DNA from: JBARKJ01 sp963698885
Lineage (GTDB): Bacteria > Nitrospirota > JACRHJ01
Direction of reading: 5' to 3'
Length of the DNA stretch: 64,000 bases
Assembly: GCA_963698885.1 (NCBI GenBank)
Contig: CAVOSJ010000004.1
Coordinates: 501,804-565,803 of the forward strand
Positions within the stretch are counted from its first letter, which is position 1. Each line of letters opens with the position of its first letter. This document shows positions 35,318 through 43,703 of this stretch, in pieces. The translations under genes were made by a program, and so were the position numbers. The notes under the pieces were generated by a model. It did not search any database. It was not told the origin of the DNA and saw only the letters and a list, made by a program, of their open reading frames with translations.

Positions 35318-36156
35318 TATAGCGCCTCCGGCAGTTTCCGTATCCTCGTGTACGGGAAGACCGGCCCCTTCTGGCAGACGTAAACATCGTCCACCTGGCA
35401 GTGGCCGCACTTGCCCACTCCGCACTTCATCCGCCGCTCCAACGAGAGATACACCCGGCTCTCAAATACGCCCTTTGAAAGCATGGCCTTAAGCACAAAG
35501 CGGAACATGACCGGCGGCCCCACCACCAATGCCATCGTCCGCGCGGGGTCGGGGTCAATCTGGTCGAAAAGTCTGGTTATGGGGCCTACGTGCCCGGTCC
35601 AGGAGCCGTCGCCCAAATCCACCGTGGTCTCTACCCTGAAACCGTCTACCGCGCCCCATCTCCTGATATCGTCCGTGAAGAGCATGTCAGACGGAGACCT
35701 CGCTCCGTAGAGGAGCGTGAGTGAGCCGAAGTCGCCCCGCCTTTCCACGGCCAGGTCTATCATCGAGCGAAGCGGCGCGATCCCAAGCCCGCCCGCCACG
35801 AAAAGCAGGTCGTGCCCTATCAGTTCTTCGACCGGAAAGCCGCGTCCGAACGGCCCCCTTATGCCGATGACAGAGCCCGCGGCCAGGTTGTGCAGGGCGT
35901 TTGTGAGGCTTCCCGCATTTCTCACGCATAGCTCGAAGGAGGCGTCTTCCCGTCCCGGAGAAGACGATATGGATATCGGGGCCTCCCCGACGCCGAATAT
36001 CGACAGTTCCGCGAACTGGCCCGGCGCATGGTCAATGCGCGAGCCGTCTTTAAGCGCCGCCGTGAACAGCTTTTCCCGTGAGGTCAAGGCCCGTACGTCT
36101 ATTATTTCCGCGAGGCGCGGCAGATATATTGAACTTCCTTTTAGCACAGGCCTCAC
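35317..36156 (-). CDS. hydG: Hydrogenase FAD/NAD(P)-binding gamma subunit (HydG-like)
   Basis: A 279-residue flavoprotein of the ferredoxin-NADP reductase family. The FAD-binding barrel includes 'APISISSSPG', the NAD(P)-binding part has 'GHDLLFVAGGLGIAPLRSM', and a C-terminal [2Fe-2S] motif reads 'CGVGKCGHCQVDDVYVCQKG'. It transfers electrons between NAD(P)H and the Fe-S chain of the hydrogenase. Its start overlaps the end of the beta-subunit gene by 4 bases and its stop touches the small-subunit start. Intact, of normal length. Confidence 0.92.
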   Translation of the reverse strand: MRPVLKGSSIYLPRLAEIIDVRALTSREKLFTAALKDGSRIDHAPGQFAELSIFGVGEAPISISSSPGREDASFELCVRNAGSLTNALHNLAAGSVIGIRGPFGRGFPVEELIGHDLLFVAGGLGIAPLRSMIDLAVERRGDFGSLTLLYGARSPSDMLFTDDIRRWGAVDGFRVETTVDLGDGSWTGHVGPITRLFDQIDPDPARTMALVVGPPVMFRFVLKAMLSKGVFESRVYLSLERRMKCGVGKCGHCQVDDVYVCQKGPVFPYTRIRKLPEAL

Positions 36157-37169
36157 CCGCTAAGCTGGTTGAATATGTCCTTGACGTCTATATGGACAAG
36201 GCAGGCCTGGCCGCACCGGCCGCAGCCCACGCAGGCGAACCGCCCGAACTTCTCCTTGAAGTATTTGCCCTTCCTGAAAAGCCTGTGCCGGAGTCTGTCG
36301 CTCCTCTTGCCCCGGAAATTCCCTCCGCCTGCCACGGCCGCGAAGTCCTGGAGCTGGCAGCTGTCCCACTTCCTGAACCGGACGCCTTTTTGCAGACCCG
36401 CGTCGGCCTCGTCAAGGACGTCGAAGCAGTAGCATGTGGGGCATACCACCGTGCAGGCCCCGCAGTCGAAGCACCGTTCCTCCAGGACGTCCCATATGAC
36501 GTCGTCGTAGGACTCGGTCAGCATCTGTGGCAGTTTTCCCGTATCGCACAAGATGCGGTCCGGGAACCTCTCCATCTTTTCACGCCATACGGCATAGAAG
36601 CGCTCCGTCACGTAATAATCCGCCGGGAAGAACCGGCCGGCCTGCATCAGGGCCTTCCCCCTCTCGGTCCCCTCCACGGCGTAAAGCTCGCCCAGGTCCG
36701 TGAGGAAGAGGTCGAATCCCCCTTGCGGCTTCAGGGTTCCCATGCTCTTGCAGAAAGAATGTTCCCAGCACGGCTCCTTGCAGTCTATCCCTACTATGAA
36801 GGTGTTCTCGCGCCGCGTCAGGTAGTGGAGGTCGGGTCGCCCCTCCGCGAATATGTCGTCTTGCAGCGCTATGCCGTGTATGTCGCAGGAATGCGCCCCG
36901 AATATGACGCGCCTCGTGGTATCGAGCGACGCCTCGAGGACCGGGTTGGAGCCGAGCGTATAGCTGAAAAGAGTCTCGCACTGGGGCAGGACGTATTTTT
37001 TTGGCGGCAGGAGGGTCGTATTGTAATCGAGTGCGAGTTCACCGAAAGAGGCTATCTTCCGGTAGGCGAATTTGAATTCCCTGGCAGCGGGACCGACCAC
37101 CTCGTAGTCTCCGAGGAGGCCCTCCACGAAGTCCGGCAGGTCATCTTTTTTTATGGCATGAAGGCGCAT
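36153..37169 (-). CDS. hydB: Hydrogenase Fe-S beta subunit (HydB-like)
   Basis: A 338-residue iron-sulfur protein. Two [4Fe-4S] ferredoxin motifs lie in the C-terminal part: 'CFDCGACTVVCPTCYCFDV' and 'CVGCGRCGQACLVHI'. The N-terminal part has the sulfhydrogenase beta-subunit signature with 'FGAHSCDIHGIALQDDIF'. It relays electrons between the gamma flavoprotein and the delta small subunit. It is the first gene of the four-subunit operon; the upstream ribosome site is weak (AAGGGA). The order beta–gamma–delta–alpha matches archaeal and bacterial group 3b sulfhydrogenases. Intact. Confidence 0.9.
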   Translation of the reverse strand: MRLHAIKKDDLPDFVEGLLGDYEVVGPAAREFKFAYRKIASFGELALDYNTTLLPPKKYVLPQCETLFSYTLGSNPVLEASLDTTRRVIFGAHSCDIHGIALQDDIFAEGRPDLHYLTRRENTFIVGIDCKEPCWEHSFCKSMGTLKPQGGFDLFLTDLGELYAVEGTERGKALMQAGRFFPADYYVTERFYAVWREKMERFPDRILCDTGKLPQMLTESYDDVIWDVLEERCFDCGACTVVCPTCYCFDVLDEADAGLQKGVRFRKWDSCQLQDFAAVAGGGNFRGKRSDRLRHRLFRKGKYFKEKFGRFACVGCGRCGQACLVHIDVKDIFNQLSG

Positions 37170-37250
37170 CTGTTCGTCCCTTATTTGGCGTGTAACCCCT
37201 AAAGGTTAACAAATCAATTGGAAGGCGTCAAAGAAGGAAGTCGCGGCTGT

Positions 37251-37280
37251 AATAGTTCCCCTCTTGGGAGGGGAACTATT
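37251..37280. terminator. Strong hairpin between the 55-aa gene and the hydrogenase operon
   Basis: AATAGTTCCCCTC (37251-37263) pairs exactly with GAGGGGAACTATT (37268-37280) around a TTGG loop. No long T-run follows on either strand, so it may act as a weak terminator or a processing site. Confidence 0.6.
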
Positions 37281-37297
37281 ACCTTCATGCCTTACGC

Positions 37298-37465
37298 TCA
37301 GGCTACTTTTTTCAGCAGATCCTTGACAACTTCTTCCTCCACATGAAGGGTGTCTCTAAATTGCTTTACATCGGTCTTAACGATTTCACCCCTCAGTTCC
37401 GTTTCAAACGATTCAAGAACCTGTTTTAAAACCTCTTTTTCCTTTGCGTCCAGTTCGAGTATCAT
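37298..37465 (-). CDS. Small hypothetical protein (55 aa)
   Basis: A perfect AGGAGGTGATT ribosome site precedes ATG 37465. The product is highly charged and helical: 'MILELDAKEKEVLKQVLESF' followed by 'ELRGEIVKTDVKQFRDTLHV' and ending 'DLLKKVA'. This looks like the short 'LELTxEExxxLxxxLxxxLxxLxxEIxxT' proteins that many anaerobes encode, whose function is unknown. It lies 128 bases upstream of the hydrogenase beta subunit on the same strand, with a hairpin in between, so it may share its promoter with that operon. No cysteines or membrane segment. Confidence 0.75.
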   Translation of the reverse strand: MILELDAKEKEVLKQVLESFETELRGEIVKTDVKQFRDTLHVEEEVVKDLLKKVA

Positions 37466-37662
37466 AATCACCTCCTGATATCACTTTCTAACATAAGTAT
37501 ATCATTTTAATGGGGAAATGGCCAACCGGCCGGGACGCCAACGACACAAGGAATGAAAATAAAACCAACCAGACCAGCCCACTTGATGTTGAGTTATAAT
37601 TATAATATGGACTTAAGCCAGGAGGCACTGTACAGGGTCATTTAATAATTGAAGGAGCAACT

Positions 37663-37911
37663 ATGAAGAACCTGGAAGTGACTTTGCCGGAGATCGGACT
37701 TATAGCCGGCACACGCGGAATGCTGGGAGCTGGAGTCGGCCTGCTACTGGCAGACAAAATCAACGACGACAGGCGAAAAGCCATCGGGTGGACACTGTTT
37801 ATTATCGGCGCGCTCAGCACAATCCCGTTGGCGATAGAGGTGCTGAGCAAAAGACAACAGGTAACAGAAACGGTAAGCAGGGCCGAACCCCGATTTAGTA
37901 AGGTAAGTTAA
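37663..37911 (+). CDS. Small membrane protein, unknown function (82 aa)
   Basis: An 82-residue protein with two short hydrophobic segments (about residues 13-29, 'LIAGTRGMLGAGVGLLLA', and 40-58, 'IGWTLFIIGALSTIPLAIEV') separated by a charged 'DKINDDRRKA' turn, then a hydrophilic tail. GAAGGAG lies 6 bases upstream of the ATG. I recognise the Gly-rich hairpin layout of small inner-membrane proteins but no named family. It is the last gene before the tmRNA 3' fragment and its terminator. Confidence 0.65.
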   Translation: MKNLEVTLPEIGLIAGTRGMLGAGVGLLLADKINDDRRKAIGWTLFIIGALSTIPLAIEVLSKRQQVTETVSRAEPRFSKVS

Positions 37912-37994
37912 AGGTATCTCAACCCGCATCCGGCTCAACGTCAATCTCGATGAACCGCTATGGATGATTAACTGTCTCTATCCTGAAATAAAAA

Positions 37995-38024
37995 AAGGGC
38001 CTATGGCGCATGCCATAAGCCCTT
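37995..38024. terminator. Bidirectional Rho-independent terminator beside the tmRNA 3' end
   Basis: AAGGGC.TATGGC pairs with GCCATA.GCCCTT (one mismatch) around GCAT. Runs of A on the left and T on the right make it work in both directions. On the minus strand it sits just after the tmRNA-like 3' end, where a tmRNA terminator is expected. Confidence 0.8.
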
Positions 38025-38032
38025 GATTTTTT

Positions 38033-38058
38033 TGGTGGAGCTGGGGGGGTTCGAACCC
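38033..38058 (-). other. 3'-terminal fragment of tmRNA: probable attachment site
   Basis: Read on the minus strand this is GGGTTCGAACCC, then CAGCTCC and ACCA: the T-arm end, acceptor strand and CCA of tmRNA. Upstream of the GGG the T-stem no longer pairs (TC where GG is needed), and no tmRNA body or tag-peptide reading frame follows within 400 bases. The fragment plus its terminator is therefore what integrases leave at an element end (attL/attR). Confidence 0.65.
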
Positions 38059-38484
38059 GAATTGACGGTTTTGGGTTGACCTCGGATAACCTAACAAATA
38101 TCAACATTTATAGGCGGTTGCGTCCACTTTCTATCTGATTTCAGTCTATTAAAATAGAACAAAAGATGGCCAATTCTACCCTGTTTGGGGAAAGTTTGGG
38201 GAAAGTCCGAGGTGATGCAGTTAGTTGGTCCCCTCGGACTGCGACCCTTGTCCTGCTAGGTGAATTCTGTTACACCTGCCTCTGTCACAGTAATCTGTCA
38301 CACCTTGTCACAGTAGGTTGTCGTAGTTTGTCACGACCCTTAAAATGACGACTTCAGCCTTCCTATCTCCATTTTCTTTCTACAGCGAATAATTTGCAGT
38401 CGTTATCGCGTACCTATATCATGACGGGGTTCCCTCCCGCCTCGGCTATGAGGAGATTTTAACGGCACGCATCTAGATGTTCGA
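38059..38484 (-). other. Gap with possible integrase C-terminal remnant
   Basis: No intact gene. On the minus strand a 3' open stretch reads 'SDFPQTFPKQGRIGHLL' and stops near 38094, just before the tmRNA fragment; such FPQTFPK-like tails are common at the ends of phage-type integrases, but upstream the frame is broken. A short run of CTGTGACA-type direct repeats lies at 38281-38333. I regard the integrase reading as a guess. Confidence 0.3.
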
Positions 38485-39705
38485 TCACCGTTGAGGCGGA
38501 TACAGGCCCGGGAATAACCATTCCGTCGCATGTATTGGAAACCCTAGTTTTACTTCTCCCTTGGGAGAGTCTGATATTAGCAAGCCTTCATCTAGTAGCC
38601 GAGTGAGAAGAGTCCTGCCTGTGCGGTCTTTTAACCCGGATGCCCTAATGAGATCACCGCGAGTTAATTTACCGTGTACCATAACGTCCTGAAGCATCCT
38701 ACTCGCCTCGGGTCTGATAGACTGTTCTTTGTTCGGCGGCCCCGGAATCATGCCACGATTACGGAGATCAATATAACTCTTGATCCTGTCAACGAGTCCT
38801 TCTAAGCTAAGTAGGTCGTTCATATATTCAACTTGATCAAGGCATGTTTCAAGAAAAAATCGACAGAACGATATTAGCCCCTCATTTGACAAGTTTCCCC
38901 TGCCATCAAGAGCATTTCGGCGAATAATATCTGCACCCTGTAGTGCTGCCTTATATTCGGCGTTTTTGCGTGCTAAACCACGACTTACTGACCAAAGGCC
39001 GAAACCTGTCACTTCAATACGTTGGAAATATGCCTCAGTAAAGAGACGCACAACTCGACCATTGCCATCAAGAAATGGATGTATCCACATAAGCCGGTGA
39101 TGAGCCGCCGCTAAAGCGACAAGCTTTGCCGATCCGTGGTGTTTATGTGGTGCATAAAAATCCTCGTATCGGCCGAGCAATTCATCTAGATATTTGCTTT
39201 CAGGTGGCACGTGACGCCCAACGATTACATCTTCATCGCGCAATTCACCGGGAATGACTCTGCGCTCCCTTTTAGTTTCTAGATCTGTTACGATCCTGAA
39301 CTCATCTGGTAATCTTTCATAAAACTCACGATGCAGATAGCAAAGGAATTCTTTGCTGGCAATATTAAGCTCCGGTTCTTCAAGCAGCTTCTTTTCCATC
39401 AACTTCTGAACTTCGATGTGGGCTACGCTTTCTAGTTGAAGATTGCGCTTTGCTGGATCGCTATCGTACTTTTTTTCCATTGCTCTGGCAATGTCATAAG
39501 GATGGGTCCTATGGCCTTCTATTAAGTTAGAGTAATAGCTATTGATAATTCGCAGCATGTCTTTAAGCGAATTGCGCGTTATCTTATGCTGTTGGCTGCC
39601 AAGGGCAGCCGATTTTTGCATTACCTTTAGCGCTAAGTCTTCAAACTGGCGACCATGCGGCCCTTCAGGCATTAACGGTGTCATTTTATGGATTTGTGAA
39701 GTCAT
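38485..39705 (-). CDS. Fic domain protein (class II, self-inhibited)
   Basis: A 406-residue Fic/DOC family protein. The catalytic loop 'HPFLDGNGR' matches HxFx(D/E)GNGR exactly, so AMP-transfer from ATP to a target hydroxyl is expected. An inhibitory helix motif 'SNLIEG' ([S/T]xxxE[G/N]) lies in the N-terminal part, before the Fic core, as in class II proteins that block their own ATP site. The C-terminal 80 residues look like a winged helix ('MVHGKLTRGDLIRASGLKDR'). Targets are unknown; many such proteins self-modify or modify DNA gyrase or GTPases. It is transcribed divergently from an XRE regulator, across a region with paired 12-bp repeats. Confidence 0.92.
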   Translation of the reverse strand: MTSQIHKMTPLMPEGPHGRQFEDLALKVMQKSAALGSQQHKITRNSLKDMLRIINSYYSNLIEGHRTHPYDIARAMEKKYDSDPAKRNLQLESVAHIEVQKLMEKKLLEEPELNIASKEFLCYLHREFYERLPDEFRIVTDLETKRERRVIPGELRDEDVIVGRHVPPESKYLDELLGRYEDFYAPHKHHGSAKLVALAAAHHRLMWIHPFLDGNGRVVRLFTEAYFQRIEVTGFGLWSVSRGLARKNAEYKAALQGADIIRRNALDGRGNLSNEGLISFCRFFLETCLDQVEYMNDLLSLEGLVDRIKSYIDLRNRGMIPGPPNKEQSIRPEASRMLQDVMVHGKLTRGDLIRASGLKDRTGRTLLTRLLDEGLLISDSPKGEVKLGFPIHATEWLFPGLYPPQR

Positions 39706-39728
39706 GTGAGTTAAATTTACCCTTAGAT

Positions 39729-39752
39729 TTGCCGATTTAATTGCCGATTTAA
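39729..39752. promoter_or_regulatory. Tandem 12-bp repeats upstream of fic (probable operator)
   Basis: TTGCCGATTTAA occurs twice in perfect tandem (39729-39740 and 39741-39752), 24 bases before the fic start. A related pair lies 65 bases away. Twelve-base spacing puts the two sites close to one helical turn apart. Confidence 0.6.
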
Positions 39753-39815
39753 TTTAGAGTTAACCATATAACTTAATTAGACTAAAATCAAGTATAAAAT
39801 TAATAACTACGATAT

Positions 39816-39839
39816 ATTTGCCGATCATTTTGCCGATCA
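39816..39839. promoter_or_regulatory. Second tandem 12-bp pair on the XRE side
   Basis: ATTTGCCGATCA followed directly by TTTTGCCGATCA; the core TTGCCGAT is the same as in the pair at 39729. It lies about 115 bases before the XRE start and is the natural candidate binding site for that regulator. Confidence 0.55.
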
Positions 39840-39952
39840 ATTATGTTTTCTTGTAACGCTCGTGCCTCACCTGTCGTCTATTAAAATAATGTGGATTTAA
39901 AGTAACCCCGCATCAAAATCCAGTGCCGTTAAAACAAGGTGAGAAGCATAAC

Positions 39953-40219
39953 ATGAAAAATACGCTGGATTTCAAGGCTATAGGTGATCGAATCAAGGAA
40001 GCACGAATTGATACTGGACAGAGCCAAAAACAACTTGCGGACTTGGTTGAATGTGATCAGGGTTATATCAGTCAGATCGAGAAGGGGGGAACCAAACCAT
40101 CCCTTGCCTTCCTCGCAGCGCTCTCGCACTTAACCGGACAGAGCATCGACTACCTTCTCTTTGGGCTGGGTGTGAATCGGCGTCCCATCCGGCGCAAACC
40201 TACAAAGCAGCCTATGTAA
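39953..40219 (+). CDS. XRE-family HTH regulator
   Basis: An 88-residue protein with a Cro/C1-type helix-turn-helix ('IGDRIKEARIDTGQSQKQLA', 'DQGYISQIEKGGTKPSLAFL') and a short basic tail 'RRPIRRKPTKQ'. I chose ATG 39953 because AAGGTGAG lies at the right distance and the HTH then starts normally; a longer start at 39923 is possible. It faces away from the Fic gene, which suggests it represses both genes through the TTGCCGAT repeats between them, like the antitoxin-type regulator of a Fic module. This is inference from layout. Confidence 0.85.
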   Translation: MKNTLDFKAIGDRIKEARIDTGQSQKQLADLVECDQGYISQIEKGGTKPSLAFLAALSHLTGQSIDYLLFGLGVNRRPIRRKPTKQPM

Positions 40220-40279
40220 TGGTTCTTTTGTCTGGCCATTTTGCTTGGTAAACTCGGGGATACTTAGAATCTATTTTCG

Positions 40280-40765
40280 TTATAGCCATCGACGTACTCG
40301 GTTTCTATAACGTATCCATTCCTCCCCAAATTCCCCCTCTAATTGTTTTTCCTCTCGTCGGATCATGATATCCACAACAAGGATATTGACTACGGTAAGA
40401 AAAATTCCACTTGGCGACCCGAGGAATAGCACCGCTCCCAAGAAAATAAATACATTTCCACCAAGATAGAGTGGATTTCTTGAGAAGCTATAAGGACCTG
40501 AGGTAATAAGACTATTTTGAGGCGCGAGCGAGATTACCTTCATATGCTGCTCGTAGAAGTAGAACGTCGCCCATACTCGAAGTAGAAAACCGATGGTTAA
40601 AAGGAGGCAAGCTGCAATTGTAATAAAGAGAGATTTAAAACCCCGTATACCTAAAAGCACATCTACCCTTGTGCAAATAAAAGCAAAAACAAAGCCCACT
40701 ATCAGAACTCCAATATTATGGAAAATGCTTTTTAGAAGGTTGATAACCATATAATTATTATACAA
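40280..40765 (-). CDS. Isoprenylcysteine methyltransferase-like membrane protein
   Basis: A 161-residue polytopic protein of the ICMT/PEMT superfamily. Four membrane segments are visible, and the C-terminal part has 'ITSGPYSFSRNPLYLGGNVF' followed by 'MIRREEKQLEGEFGEEWIRY', the cofactor-binding pattern (RNPxYxG...EE..L...FG.E...Y). Bacterial members methylate lipids or small molecules with S-adenosylmethionine; the substrate here is unknown. AT-rich with near-plain codon use, unlike the flanking genes, so it may have come from a separate source. No clear partner nearby. Confidence 0.85.
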   Translation of the reverse strand: MYNNYMVINLLKSIFHNIGVLIVGFVFAFICTRVDVLLGIRGFKSLFITIAACLLLTIGFLLRVWATFYFYEQHMKVISLAPQNSLITSGPYSFSRNPLYLGGNVFIFLGAVLFLGSPSGIFLTVVNILVVDIMIRREEKQLEGEFGEEWIRYRNRVRRWL

Positions 40766-40990
40766 CGCTAAAAAGAAGGGATTACATCTCTCACATACTT
40801 ACGACAGAGCTCAAATCATTTGTGAGAGAATCTCCTGCGTGCCCGGTTTATCGAGATTTGACCCCTGTTCACTGGTGAGTTAAGCTTGAAGAAGCAGAAC
40901 TATTTTAAGTTTCAATTAAAATGGGAGCCCACGTGCATAAGCAATACAGCGCAAACCTTGATAACACCAAATCAAATCGGTCCGCAAAGG

Positions 40991-41908
40991 ATGCCGCCTG
41001 CTGTAGTAAAACATTTTCTTACGCAAGTGGTGATCGTCGGACTTCTCGGCTTTGTGTGTGCTGTTCCGGCCATGGCTGCACCGATCCAGCTGCCACCGAT
41101 TGTTGAACCCGCCAGCCAAGAGCATCACGTCGGTAAACTTATATTTGTTGAATTGGTGACGCCGGACCTCGCCGCCGCCAAAAAGTTCTATGCTGGACTC
41201 TTTGGCTGGACATTTCGCGACATTCAGGGTGGCGGGACAAAGTACGCCGAGGCAATGCTCGACGGTAGTCCGGTCGCAGGACTGGTTCAGAAGAATTTAT
41301 CGGCGAACGAACATCGACAACCAGCGTGGCTGAGCTTCTTCGCCGTGGTAGATGTCGACGCAGCAACAAAAATTGCTTTACAAAATGGCGCGAAGGTATT
41401 GTTCGAGCCGCACAGCATCCCTGACCGCGGCCGGGAAGCAGTGTTGGCGGATCCGCAGGGAGCCGTTTTTGCTCTCCTCGCTTCCTGTAGCGGTGATCCG
41501 CCCGATGTTTTGGCCGCACCCGGAGAATGGATTTGGACCTCGTTGATCACGACCGATCCGGATACCGATGCTGCTTTCTATCAGAAGATATTCGGCTACG
41601 AAGTCTTCGAGTTACCCGCTAGCAAGGGCTCCCAGCATCTCCTGCTCGCATCCGTCAACTATGCTCGTGCGAGCGTGAATACGCTGCCTGCGAATAGACC
41701 CAATGCCCATCCACATTGGCTCAATTTAGTACACGTCGAGGATGCGGTCAAGATGACTGCAAAGGCCGTGGCTCTCGGCGGTCGTGTGCTGGTCGAGCCA
41801 CATATTGACCGCCAAGGCGGCAAGGTCGCGGTTATCGCCGATCCATCAGGGGCACCCTTCGGATTGCTGGAATGGCCCGGTACTGAGCTTAAAGAGGTGC
41901 CCAAGTGA
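40991..41908 (+). CDS. Exported protein with two VOC (glyoxalase-like) domains
   Basis: The 305-residue product from ATG 40991 starts with a signal peptide ('FLTQVVIVGLLGFVCAVPAM'). Two vicinal-oxygen-chelate modules follow: the first at 'VGKLIFVELVTPDLAAAKKF' with 'FYAGLFGWTF', the second at 'GEWIWTSLITTDPDTDAAFY' with 'FYQKIFGYEVFELP', each ending in 'DPxGAxFxLL'. Metal-ligand positions are incompletely conserved, so a binding rather than catalytic role is possible. An in-frame TTG start 105 bases upstream exists but would bury the signal peptide. The next gene starts at the stop codon, so the two are coupled. Confidence 0.8.
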   Translation: MPPAVVKHFLTQVVIVGLLGFVCAVPAMAAPIQLPPIVEPASQEHHVGKLIFVELVTPDLAAAKKFYAGLFGWTFRDIQGGGTKYAEAMLDGSPVAGLVQKNLSANEHRQPAWLSFFAVVDVDAATKIALQNGAKVLFEPHSIPDRGREAVLADPQGAVFALLASCSGDPPDVLAAPGEWIWTSLITTDPDTDAAFYQKIFGYEVFELPASKGSQHLLLASVNYARASVNTLPANRPNAHPHWLNLVHVEDAVKMTAKAVALGGRVLVEPHIDRQGGKVAVIADPSGAPFGLLEWPGTELKEVPK

Positions 41909-42310
41909 ATATCTTACTTTTACGCCGATTAGCGCTTGCCTTCGTGGTCGGGACGTTGGCGGTCCTATTGCTCCGGGTGCGCCGTAGGTGGCGAATATGG
42001 ATACTACGGCGGGGACATTGGGGCGGATTACTATGAACCCTCCGGTGTCGTCTACGGTGGCTGGGGACCTGACTACGAAGTGGCGCCGTATCGCGGCGGT
42101 GACCACGGCGGTGACCGAGGCGGTGACCATCGTCCAACCAGTGAAGGCGGCCACGCATCTGGAGGTGGCCACACATCTTCGCAAGCTTACAGACCCGCGC
42201 CTGCTTCTCACCCGGTGCCGTCTATTCCGTCACAGTCGCGTTCTAGTGGCGGTGGCGGCCGGGGCGGAGGAGGAGGCCGGGGCGGGGGCGGTGGCGAGCG
42301 AGGCAGGTAA
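41906..42310 (+). CDS. Glycine/histidine-rich lipoprotein, one frameshift
   Basis: GTG 41906 overlaps the previous stop. It begins 'MNILLLRRLALAFVVGTLAV'; after one frame change near 41970 the lipobox 'SGCAVGGEYGYYGG' follows in the other frame. The mature part has 'YRGGDHGGDRGGDHRPTSEG', then Ser/Pro-rich sequence and a C-terminal run of 'GGGGRGGGGG' type ending ERGR. Similar Gly-rich, His-containing lipoproteins accompany VOC proteins in some soil bacteria; function unknown. The corrected length is about 134 residues. Confidence 0.55.
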
Positions 42311-42588
42311 TCCCGCCTGTACTGTTGCGCAGGCAGTTTTGTTGGGTCGGTGGAGGTTGGCCCCCCACCTTCCAAATCAAAGCCTTCTCATTAAGCAGGT
42401 CTCGCTGTTAAGGTACGCCTGTTCACTTCAGGGCTCCTTCCAAGTCTGCCACTTACTCTTCGGCATTGAGCCATGGGGATCGATCGCAAGTCCGTCTGCC
42501 TTCGAATTTTTCGTCCTGTTCGAATACTAATATAGACTATAATATAGATATAGCCTTGATTTCTCGCGATTAGCAAAGAGAGGTCGCC
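42311..42588. other. Gap with likely promoter of the next gene
   Basis: No gene seen. A perfect TATAAT at 42538-42543 lies 46 bases before the ATG at 42589, in an AT-rich run; its -35 region is poor. AAAGAGAGG is the ribosome site. Confidence 0.45.
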
Positions 42589-43642
42589 ATGAAAAGGACG
42601 TATCTGTCAGTAATTGCCGCTCTGCTCTTTATGGTGCCTATCGCAGCAGGTGTAGCACACGCGGCGGATAACGCAAAGAGCCCTCCCCCGATAGGTCAGA
42701 TGCTAGTTCGGGAGGGTGACTACGCTGTGAAGCTGGCGCAGGCCCTGAAAGTGAAACCGGCTACAACCGAAGCGGACGCCGAAAGCACGCTTGGCGGCAA
42801 TCGGCATAGCCCCGGAAAACGGCTGGATTTCGGACTTCCCGGTCACCCCTGACATCGTAGCGGAGATTCAGAGCGCAATAGACGCCGCCGCGGGTTCGGG
42901 CAAGCTGGCGATGAGCAAGGCGGATGCGTACAGCGCGTTCGAGGCACTTAACGCCACGGCTGGGCTGACCATAGCACCGGGTACGCCCGAGGCAAAGGGC
43001 TACGTTGAGGTGCCGCCATCTGAGGATCAGACCGTAATAAACAACTACTATGCCGATGAAGGCCCACCCGTAATCACATACTACGAGCCTCCAGAGGACT
43101 ATGCATACCTCTATGAATGGGACGCGTTCCCGTTCTGGTGCGACGGCTTCTTCTTCCCGGGCTTCTTTGTGCTGAGCGACTTCGCGTTCGATGGCGACTT
43201 CGGCCACCGTCATCACCACCACAGGCACGAATTCGGACAGAACTGGCATGGCCACGGCATGATAAGCAACCACGTGATAAACCCCGCCTCCAAGAGGACA
43301 GTGTCTATCGACCCGGTATCGAGGCAGCCGCGCTCCGCGACGTCTTTCAGGCCGATTGGTGCAAGATCGTTTACAGGCAGCAGATCCTCCGGCGAACGCG
43401 CCCGTTTATTTGAATGGGGCAGATCGTTCGGCGGCGGCTCGCCGAGGTCGTTTGGCGGTTCAAGGTCGGTCGAGGGCAGCAGACCGTCCGGCGGCAGTAG
43501 CCGTTCAGTCGGTGGTGGTGGCGCCAGCGGTGGTGGCGATGGTGGCGGCTATGGTGGCGGAGGTGGCGGTGGAGGCAGGGGCGGCGGAGGAGGAGGCTAT
43601 GGTGGCGGTGGAGGTTTTGGCGGCGGCGGCCGGGGCAGGTAA
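42589..43642 (+). CDS. Secreted glycine-rich protein with His cluster, one frameshift
   Basis: ATG 42589 starts a clear signal peptide ('VIAALLFMVPIAAGVAHAAD'). The next 40 residues ('GQMLVREGDYAVKLAQALKV') look like the SLH-like or repeated 'GDFAVxLAxxL' module of bacterial exported proteins. An extra base near 42792 shifts the frame; corrected, it continues 'AAIGIAPENGWISDFPVTPD'. The middle has aromatic 'FPFWCDGFFFPGFFVL' and the metal-binding-like 'HRHHHHRHEF'. The last 120 residues are Ser/Gly/Arg-rich and end in (GGGG)n with Y, F and R. Corrected length about 350 residues. Probably cell-surface or extracellular; function unknown. Confidence 0.6.
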
Positions 43643-43703
43643 TCCCGCTTCGCAGCTCGCCATGCTTGGGGCCGGCTAATAACGCTTTCGCCTGTCAGAC
43701 GTG

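Noticed and set aside
38033..38480. Complete tmRNA gene on the minus strand
   Set aside because: No 5' GGGGCUG acceptor partner, no tag-peptide frame and no pairing T-stem beyond the fragment.
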